From NCBI GenBank assembly GCA_005798405.1, contig SYJQ01000028.1, positions 1 to 64,000 on the forward strand: DNA of 64,000 bases, written 5' to 3'. Each line of letters opens with the position of its first letter. The first letter of the stretch is position 1. The stretch comes from Nitrosopumilaceae archaeon (GTDB taxonomy: Archaea; Thermoproteota; Nitrososphaeria; Nitrososphaerales; Nitrosopumilaceae). A program made the translations under genes and the position numbers. Below, one piece after another: positions 57,292 through 64,000 of this stretch. The notes below the pieces were generated by a model that saw nothing but the letters and a program-made list of their open reading frames with translations, had not been told where the DNA came from and did not search any database.

Positions 57292-57615
57292 TTACTCATT
57301 TTTTTCCTCAGTTTCTGTATCCTTAAGAATTGATTTGATGTTTGCATCACTCAGAGATGTAAAGGAGATTGTTGAAATTCTGAATTGTAAGCCGCATAGT
57401 CTACCTAATGCAACAGAAGTTCCTTGAAAGTTAACTAATGGTATCTTTTCTTTTTTTGCATCTGATTCAATTTTTGCAAACATTTCTTTTTTTACAGATT
57501 GAGACAATACAATTAGCTTGGAGTTTTTCATGGAGTTCAATACTTGCTTTGTACCCATTGTAATTTTATCTTCCTTAAGGGCATCCTTCAATATTTTTTC
57601 TAGTATCTTACTCAT
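57292..57615 (-). CDS. rpl30e: 50S ribosomal protein L30e
   Basis: KITMGTKQVLNSMKNSKLIVLSQSVKKEM...VALGRLCGLQFRISTISF; next to nusA. Confidence 0.88.
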   Translation of the reverse strand: MSKILEKILKDALKEDKITMGTKQVLNSMKNSKLIVLSQSVKKEMFAKIESDAKKEKIPLVNFQGTSVALGRLCGLQFRISTISFTSLSDANIKSILKDTETEEKNE

Positions 57616-57696
57616 GTGTTATCCTTATTGTCGATCGTCTTTACAGGGCTTTATAGGTTTATTGAAATTTTACCTATAAAAAAAGTCAAAATATAC

Positions 57697-59145
57697 TTAA
57701 TTTTTAAAACCAAAGATAGAGCCTAGTGATGAAAATGCCAAAGCTATCTCTTCAAAAATATTAGATGGTTTTTTTGTTTGAGGTTTTGAATTGTTTTCAA
57801 TTTCAAATACTTTTTCAGATGGAATTTCTTCAGATGAGGGCGTGGAATCTAAAGTCACTAGTTTGTTTTCTTGAGGTAATTCAGATAAAACAGATTTGAG
57901 GTTTTTTCTTGCAGTAGTATAATCAGGGTTTTTTTGAAGAGCATCATTGTAAAGCAAAATAGATTCATTGTATTTGCCCATATTTGCAAGTGCATTTGCC
58001 TTGTTGTTAATTGCAGGAATAAAATCAGGATTAATTTCAAGGACTTGATCATAATAAAAAATAGATTCTGAAATGTAACCAAGTTTGCCAAGAGCAGAAC
58101 CTTTGTTTGTGATAATCTCGATATTGTTTGGGTCATTCATTAACGAATTATCAAAAAAAATCAAAGATTGATCAAATTTACAAAGTCGATATAATGCAGG
58201 ACCCATTCCGTCATAGTAAGAAATAGTATCAACAAGTTTACTCTGATCACATTCTAAATTAATTTGATTTAGTAGTTTACCTAGTTCTAGATCTTCAACA
58301 GAGAGATTATCATATTTTTTGATTTTGGTGTCTGTTGATTTTTTATTTTGTTCAGCTGTGGTTTCAGTGGATTTAACATTGGAGTTATCTGTAGATGTAT
58401 TTTTTGATTTATCGTCGTTTTGAATTATGGGTTTGTTTTCAAATTCTTTTTCAGTATCATGTTCTTTGTAAAAATTAAAATTAGTTATTTTTTCAGTATC
58501 TCCATAATGTGCTTTTATTGAATAAGTTCCACTAGTTTTAAAATTAATGCCGGACTTTACAAGAAAATTTGCAGAAAATTTTAAGTCAGAATCAATTTGT
58601 CCAAAATAAAATCCAGTTGGAGTTCCAGATGGATCATAAACACCGATTAACACATTTGGTGAATCAATGCTAGAAACAACACCGGTGATTATTATAAAAT
58701 CATTGTCATAGTATTGATTCTTGTTAGTAATTAGGGAAATAATTTCAGGTGTTATTGATTCGGTGGTAATTATTTCTGACTCTGAATTATTTCCAGAGAT
58801 AGAAAAAAATTCAGTCTGAGTTATTTTACCATAATTGAGTTTTATGGTGTATTCTCCAGATTTATCATAAAATGGAGAATCCAATGAAATTATTTTTGAG
58901 AAAGTTCCATTAGAATCAATTATCACATTATTTGCAGATAAAATTTTTCCTTCAGGATCATAAAGAGTTAGTGCAATAACAGGCATCTTAAAATCCAAAA
59001 GATGCCCAGATATAACCATTGTATCACCAGTGCGATATTCCGTTTTATCGAATTCTAACAAGAACGAGTCTGCAAAACTTTGGGGTGTAATAATTGAAAA
59101 TAATGCAATTACAGACAACAAGAGTCCAATTTTGTATCCAAACAC
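57697..59145 (-). CDS. Exported protein with Ig-like repeats and TPR repeats
   Basis: Signal peptide KIGLLLSVIALFSIITPQSFA; TPR-like ...LGYISESIFYYDQVLEINPDFIPAINNKANALANMGKYNESILLYNDALQKNPDY. Confidence 0.82.
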   Translation of the reverse strand: MFGYKIGLLLSVIALFSIITPQSFADSFLLEFDKTEYRTGDTMVISGHLLDFKMPVIALTLYDPEGKILSANNVIIDSNGTFSKIISLDSPFYDKSGEYTIKLNYGKITQTEFFSISGNNSESEIITTESITPEIISLITNKNQYYDNDFIIITGVVSSIDSPNVLIGVYDPSGTPTGFYFGQIDSDLKFSANFLVKSGINFKTSGTYSIKAHYGDTEKITNFNFYKEHDTEKEFENKPIIQNDDKSKNTSTDNSNVKSTETTAEQNKKSTDTKIKKYDNLSVEDLELGKLLNQINLECDQSKLVDTISYYDGMGPALYRLCKFDQSLIFFDNSLMNDPNNIEIITNKGSALGKLGYISESIFYYDQVLEINPDFIPAINNKANALANMGKYNESILLYNDALQKNPDYTTARKNLKSVLSELPQENKLVTLDSTPSSEEIPSEKVFEIENNSKPQTKKPSNIFEEIALAFSSLGSIFGFKN

Positions 59146-59199
59146 ACGGCTAAAATCGTAATTTTGTATTTATTAGTTATGTAGAAATTATATTTTTAT

Positions 59200-60381
59200 T
59201 CATTTAACAGAAATTGACGTCAATAAAGATGGAGATAATGGAGCTGTATTAATTAGTGAATTCCAAGTAAAAGTTTCAACAGTATAGATTCCAGTTTTTT
59301 TAGGAATCCACGATTGAGAAACATCTAAATTTTGATTTCCAGATATTTCACCTTGTATCCATGAAACAGCTACAACAAAACCATTCTCATCTTTGACTTG
59401 AAAGAGATAAACAAATTTCTGTTTAAAATTCTGTTCGTTTGATATTTTTCCAACAATTTGTATCTGATCATTAATTGAAAATGATGTCAATGGATTACCA
59501 AAAGTATCAGATAAGACAATTGGCAAACTTTTTAGTCTTTGTAATGTAGGAATTGAAGAATCTACATTTGCAAGTGTTGTGACTTGAAGATTATCAGAAG
59601 TGGTATAAGGTTTAGGAAGTGTATAATCATCATATTTTGAAAAAATTGTGTCACCGGGCATTGCATACAGACGATTTCCACTTGAGGATTGATTTTGTGA
59701 AAAAGAAATGGTTGCAACAAATATGCCAGAGCTTTCAGATGTTTCAATAGCATCAACTTCAATGCCAGACATATCAGATGTGGAAGATATTTGAATTAAC
59801 ACATGATCCAAAGATTCGGGATTAAGATTAAGATCCGGATCAATTACACGAATTAACGCAGTTTTATCATAAAGATAATTCTCTTCAGAAAATTGAATTT
59901 TTCCAATATTCCACTGGATTGGAGCAGATTCGGTCAATACAACACCATCTGCAAATTCAAATGAGATGGTTATTGCAGAGTCTCTATCTACTTCTAAAAA
60001 TCCACTTGTTGGTCCATTTCCAGTGGTTCTAGGAGTTGTATCTGAATCGCCATCACCATCAACATCATGAGAAAATCCTGTAAGGATTATTTCAGCAGTA
60101 AAGATTCCAGAATTGACATCAGTTTCTGTAAATCTATATGGACCAAGTGAGTGCTCCCTTGTTGAAATTTCAATAGGATGATCTTCGGTATCACCTATTG
60201 AATCAATCAAATGTCTATCGCTATTCCAGCTAGGTGCAAGAATAGTCATTCTAACTTTGTCTGTCCATGAGTATACTGGTTTGTCGGTAAAAATCGGAGA
60301 GTATGGATTATCATAGTCAGGAGTTGCTTCAGCAAATACAGGAGTAAAAAACGTTAAAAAAATTAAAGCAAGTATCAACAT
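59200..60381 (-). CDS. Secreted beta-rich protein, thaumarchaeal surface-protein-like
   Basis: Signal peptide MLILALIFLTFFTPVFAEA; repeated beta motifs DVNSGIFTAEIILTGF / ETSESSGIFVATISF. Confidence 0.78.
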   Translation of the reverse strand: MLILALIFLTFFTPVFAEATPDYDNPYSPIFTDKPVYSWTDKVRMTILAPSWNSDRHLIDSIGDTEDHPIEISTREHSLGPYRFTETDVNSGIFTAEIILTGFSHDVDGDGDSDTTPRTTGNGPTSGFLEVDRDSAITISFEFADGVVLTESAPIQWNIGKIQFSEENYLYDKTALIRVIDPDLNLNPESLDHVLIQISSTSDMSGIEVDAIETSESSGIFVATISFSQNQSSSGNRLYAMPGDTIFSKYDDYTLPKPYTTSDNLQVTTLANVDSSIPTLQRLKSLPIVLSDTFGNPLTSFSINDQIQIVGKISNEQNFKQKFVYLFQVKDENGFVVAVSWIQGEISGNQNLDVSQSWIPKKTGIYTVETFTWNSLINTAPLSPSLLTSISVK

Positions 60382-60432
60382 AATTACAAATTATCAGAGT
60401 TTGAATTTAATGTTTGAGAATGAATAGTATTT

Positions 60433-60663
60433 TTATGATTCCTCATCAGGTAAAGAAACTGCCAAAATATTATCACCACGCAAAAGGATTGTTCCAAGTT
60501 TTGTAGTCACATTATCTGAAATATCTTCAGCATCATCTAATGTCAGATTCATATGAATATCAAAGTCTTGGAGATTCCCTCGAACAGTCTTGTTGTTTCT
60601 TAATCGTAACAAGATAACCTTGTTTTTATTGTTGTTCATTAAAGTAGAAATTTCGTCGCCCAT
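60433..60663 (-). CDS. Sm-like (LSm) RNA-binding protein
   Basis: VILLRLRNNKTVRGNLQDFDIHMNLTLDDAEDI...LGTILLRGDNILAVSL. Confidence 0.92.
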   Translation of the reverse strand: MGDEISTLMNNNKNKVILLRLRNNKTVRGNLQDFDIHMNLTLDDAEDISDNVTTKLGTILLRGDNILAVSLPDEES

Positions 60664-60693
60664 CTATATCACATTATAATTTTTTATTAATCC

Positions 60694-63600
60694 TCATTTC
60701 TTCTTACTTACTTGCATGTAAAGGTCTACGGTTCCACTTCCAATTGGAATCATGCTTCCAACAATAACGTTTTCAGTAATACCTTTGAGTTGTTCAACTT
60801 CACCAGCCAATGCAGCATGTGCAATAGTTGGAACAGTAATTTCAAATGCTGCTCTTGCAAGAACGCTGTCTTTAGTTCCAGCAATTCCATGTCTACCAAT
60901 TTGTTGCATGTATCCTCTGGAGCACATTAAATCAGATACTAACATGATATACCTATTATCAACTTCTAGCCCTTGATCTTCAAGGGTACTATTTAGCTCA
61001 TTAATCAATGCGTTTCTTGATGCCTCAATTCCTAATGTACCTGCAATTTCAAAGACATTATTTGTTCTAACATTTTTCTTGTCAATACCTGAAACTTCAA
61101 GTACTTTAGCTATGTTTGAACCAGTCGTTTGAATTATCCATTCATCATCTTTTTGGACTAGTGTTACACGTTCAATATCTGGAACTCCCTTAACTGTAGT
61201 ATTGAGTACTTTGTTTCTAATTGCAATTACAGTTGGAGCATCAGACTCTTCAACTAATTTCAAAGTGATTAAATCACCTGTTGTTTCAATTTTGAATTTT
61301 TTGTTTGACTGTAACGCTGACTCTACTTCACTAACTGTACATCCTCTTTCTTTGAGTCTGTTTGCACTTAGGATTAATTTTATTTGAGAAGTATAATCAG
61401 TTTCACTGTCAGAGATTAATGCACTTACTTTGGTTTGCAAAATATTTCTTGCAACATCGATAGCTTTTTCTCTAGATTTTTTTGATTCGTTGTCAAGATA
61501 AATATCCATAGTTGGAGTGACCGGTTTTTTTCTTGCATCAACAAGTTCGATTAATCTTGGAAGACCCAAGGTTACGTTTCTTTCTGCAATTCCTGCAAAG
61601 TGGAATGTTCTCAATGTCATTTGAGTACCAGGTTCGCCAATTGATTGTGCAGTGATAATGCCTACTGCTTGACCAGGTTCAACTTTGGCTTTGTTGTATA
61701 ACGATAATCCTTTCTTACAAACAATTTCTGCACCTTCTTTACTTAATTTGGAATCAAGTAATCCATCGGATACAAGTTGTTTTAATCGTGGGTTGAATGT
61801 CTTTGTATATTTTTTGGATAACTCTAAAATCTCTTCTCTTGTTGCTTTCTTGCCAGAATCAATAATTGTCTGGGATTCAATTAATCTGTTAACATTAAAT
61901 GCCTCACCATGATCACTTTTTGCTACATCTATTCCATCTTCACCATAAAGGAATTGAATGATATGACCGTGTGGGTCTCTAACTGTTCCATCATATTCTA
62001 ATCTAATATGCTCTAATGCATTGATCAATCTACGCTGCATGTATCCACTTTGTTGGGTTCTGACTGCAGTGTCTACTAGTCCTTCTCTTCCACCCATTGC
62101 ATGGAAAAAGAATTCAAGTGCAGACAAACCTTCCCTATAATTGGATTTTACAAATCCATGTGCGTCAGGATTATTGTCATGTTCTTGATAATGAGGTAAT
62201 GCACGATTATTGTAACCATCATGGAGTCTATTTCCACGTCTGGATTGCTGTCCTAATGCTCCTGCCATTTGACCAATGTTTAGTGATGAGCCTCTTGCAC
62301 CAGTTGTAGCCATAATTCTTCCAGCATTACTTTGAGAAAGGGATTGATCTGCAGTCATTCCAGCTTTATCTCTTGCTTTTCCTAGTTCATTGACAATGTA
62401 TGCCTCTAATGCTTCTTCAGGTCTCATTCCTCTAGTTAGTTTTAGAGTTCCTTTTTCATATTGAGAAGTAAGATCAGCAATGACACCATATGTGTCTTGA
62501 ATATCATCTAGGATCTGTTGTTTTTCTTTTTCTGGTACTTCAAGATCAGCATAACCATAACTGAAACCATAATGAGTGATGTATTGTTTTACCATAATCA
62601 GAATAGAGTTTAAGAAATTCTTTGCTTTTGTATTTCCGTAATCTTTTGCAATTCTATGCAATACACTTTCTGGTTCTTCAGCACCTATAGACGATTTATC
62701 AATTACGCCGCTGATCAATTCACCGTTTTTAATTACAACATCTTTTTGAGCTCCTTTAGTTCCTTTTGACCACTTTGATGTAATTACATAGTTGAAATCT
62801 TTTGGCAAGAATAATGAAAATAGTTGTTTACCAGTATATGCTGGGCCATCTTTAGTTTTTGTTGCAGGTTTTGGAAGTTTATCAGTAAATCCACCAAGCA
62901 TTGCATAATTGTAAAATTCTTGTGGAGTTAGGACAGTATCATCTTTTGTTAAAAGATATGCTCCTGTAACAAAGTCTCTTAGTGCTCCAATTATTGGACC
63001 TCCGTATCTTGGAGAGATTAATTGATCTTGAACTCTCATCAATAGAATTGCTTCTGCTCTTGCCTCTTCGCTTTGAGGTACGTGAAGATTCATTTCATCA
63101 CCATCAAAGTCTGCGTTATACGGAGGACATACAGATGGATGCAATCTGAAAGTCTTTCCTGGAAGTACTCTAACATAATGAGCCATAATAGACATTTGGT
63201 GAAGAGATGGTTGTCTGTTGAACATGACAATATCACCATTAGCAAGATGTCGTTCTACAAGATATCCAATTTCTAATGTTTCAGCTATTGTAGAACGGTC
63301 TTCAACAAAATCCAATCTAATTTTAACACCATCAGGTCTAACTATGTAATTAACTCCAGGGAATTTATTTGGACCATTAATTACAAGTTTTCTCATTCTT
63401 TCAATATTCCATTCAGTAACAATTTCAGGAATTGTGAGTTTCATTGCAACCTGTTCTGGAACTCCAACTTCAGACAAGTCCAAGTTAGGATCAGGAGAAA
63501 TTACAGTTCTACTTGAAAAATCAACTCTTTTTCCAGATAATGATCCTCTGAATCTTCCTTCTTTTCCTTTGAGTCTTTGTGTTAATGTCTTTAGTGGACG

Positions 63601-64000
63601 TCCGGAACGATGATGAGCTTGCGGAATTCCAGATACCTCATTATCAAAATATGTAGTTGTATGATATTGTAACAAGTCCACTAAATCTTGAACAATTAAT
63701 GGTGGAGTTCCTGCTTCTTTGCTTTCTTTTAGTCTTTGATTAACTCTAATGATGTCTACCATTTTGTGAGTTAGATCATCTTCAGAACGAATTCCGGTTT
63801 CAAGAATAATAGATGGTCTCACAGTTACTGGTGGAACAGGTAAAGCTTGTAGAATAAACCATTCAGGTCTTGCAGTGACAGGATCGTATGCTAAAAGATT
63901 AAGATCATCATCGATAATTTGAGTGAATCTTTCTCTAATTGTAATTGGTAGTAATCTGTGCTCTCCTATCTCTGTTTTTTCAACAAAGATGGTTGGTTTT
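60694..64000 (-). CDS. rpoA: DNA-directed RNA polymerase subunit A, unsplit A'+A'' (N-terminus beyond the window edge)
   Basis: CPPYNADFDGDEMNLHVPQSEEA (A') and GEPGTQMTLRTFHFAGIAERNVTLGLPRLIELVDARK (A'') in one frame; frame stays open from 63822 to the window end (...PTIFVEKTEIGEHRLLPITIRERFTQIIDDDLNLLAYDPVTARPEWFILQALPVPPVTVRPSIILETG). Confidence 0.96.
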   Translation of the reverse strand, partial: KPTIFVEKTEIGEHRLLPITIRERFTQIIDDDLNLLAYDPVTARPEWFILQALPVPPVTVRPSIILETGIRSEDDLTHKMVDIIRVNQRLKESKEAGTPPLIVQDLVDLLQYHTTTYFDNEVSGIPQAHHRSGRPLKTLTQRLKGKEGRFRGSLSGKRVDFSSRTVISPDPNLDLSEVGVPEQVAMKLTIPEIVTEWNIERMRKLVINGPNKFPGVNYIVRPDGVKIRLDFVEDRSTIAETLEIGYLVERHLANGDIVMFNRQPSLHQMSIMAHYVRVLPGKTFRLHPSVCPPYNADFDGDEMNLHVPQSEEARAEAILLMRVQDQLISPRYGGPIIGALRDFVTGAYLLTKDDTVLTPQEFYNYAMLGGFTDKLPKPATKTKDGPAYTGKQLFSLFLPKDFNYVITSKWSKGTKGAQKDVVIKNGELISGVIDKSSIGAEEPESVLHRIAKDYGNTKAKNFLNSILIMVKQYITHYGFSYGYADLEVPEKEKQQILDDIQDTYGVIADLTSQYEKGTLKLTRGMRPEEALEAYIVNELGKARDKAGMTADQSLSQSNAGRIMATTGARGSSLNIGQMAGALGQQSRRGNRLHDGYNNRALPHYQEHDNNPDAHGFVKSNYREGLSALEFFFHAMGGREGLVDTAVRTQQSGYMQRRLINALEHIRLEYDGTVRDPHGHIIQFLYGEDGIDVAKSDHGEAFNVNRLIESQTIIDSGKKATREEILELSKKYTKTFNPRLKQLVSDGLLDSKLSKEGAEIVCKKGLSLYNKAKVEPGQAVGIITAQSIGEPGTQMTLRTFHFAGIAERNVTLGLPRLIELVDARKKPVTPTMDIYLDNESKKSREKAIDVARNILQTKVSALISDSETDYTSQIKLILSANRLKERGCTVSEVESALQSNKKFKIETTGDLITLKLVEESDAPTVIAIRNKVLNTTVKGVPDIERVTLVQKDDEWIIQTTGSNIAKVLEVSGIDKKNVRTNNVFEIAGTLGIEASRNALINELNSTLEDQGLEVDNRYIMLVSDLMCSRGYMQQIGRHGIAGTKDSVLARAAFEITVPTIAHAALAGEVEQLKGITENVIVGSMIPIGSGTVDLYMQVSKKK

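Noticed and set aside
1-64000. Search for mobile elements, phage genes, restriction/toxin-antitoxin or other defence genes
   Set aside because: No transposase, integrase, methyltransferase-restriction pair, TA pair, cas gene or terminal inverted repeats recognised; ogt and the XPF nuclease are housekeeping DNA repair.

Overview
This 64 kb window is AT-rich archaeal core genome. It is almost certainly from an ammonia-oxidising thaumarchaeon (Nitrososphaerota, Nitrosopumilales-like), judging by the unsplit RNA polymerase A subunit, the archaeal ribosomal/exosome/prefoldin clusters and the CofE/Cbf5/FtsY/SecY complement. It is densely coded on both strands with short intergenic gaps. I found no transposons, phage genes, CRISPR arrays or recognisable defence islands. 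The content is mainly: ferredoxin/rhodanese; NAD kinase and Nob1; a prefoldin-Pcc1-L37Ae-exosome-SBDS cluster; Rpo3-L18e-L13-S9; two side-by-side isopropylmalate isomerase-type gene pairs; 2-oxoacid:ferredoxin oxidoreductase; Cbf5-Cmk-EMC3-like-Adk-SecY-L15-L30-S5-L18; ArgF-FtsY-prefoldin alpha; SOD; subtilase; PEPCK; L32e-L19e; SecE-Spt5-L11; L1-L10; L12; AlaRS-LeuRS; S7-S12-NusA-L30e; secreted proteins; an Sm-like protein; and RpoA, which runs off the right edge. The best observations beyond routine annotation are: (1) a tRNA-Gln(CUG) gene with two introns, one in the D-loop with a well-formed bulge-helix-bulge; (2) an FtsY whose charged (EPKP)n linker and [12 protein letters not shown] motif lie at the C-terminus, resembling the E. 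coli FtsY N-terminal A domain in reverse position; (3) two genes (pckA 5' end, and a small gene at 23485-23858) whose reading frames would each be restored by a one-base insertion in a G run; (4) a 29-aa microORF with its own TATA box and a hairpin/T-tract; (5) secE, missed by the supplied ORF track; (6) a Gly/Arg-rich N-terminal extension on ribosomal protein S5; and (7) a P0/L10 without the acidic C-terminal tail, with L12 on the opposite strand. No clearly novel multi-gene system was identified. All product calls come from reading motifs by eye, without database searches.
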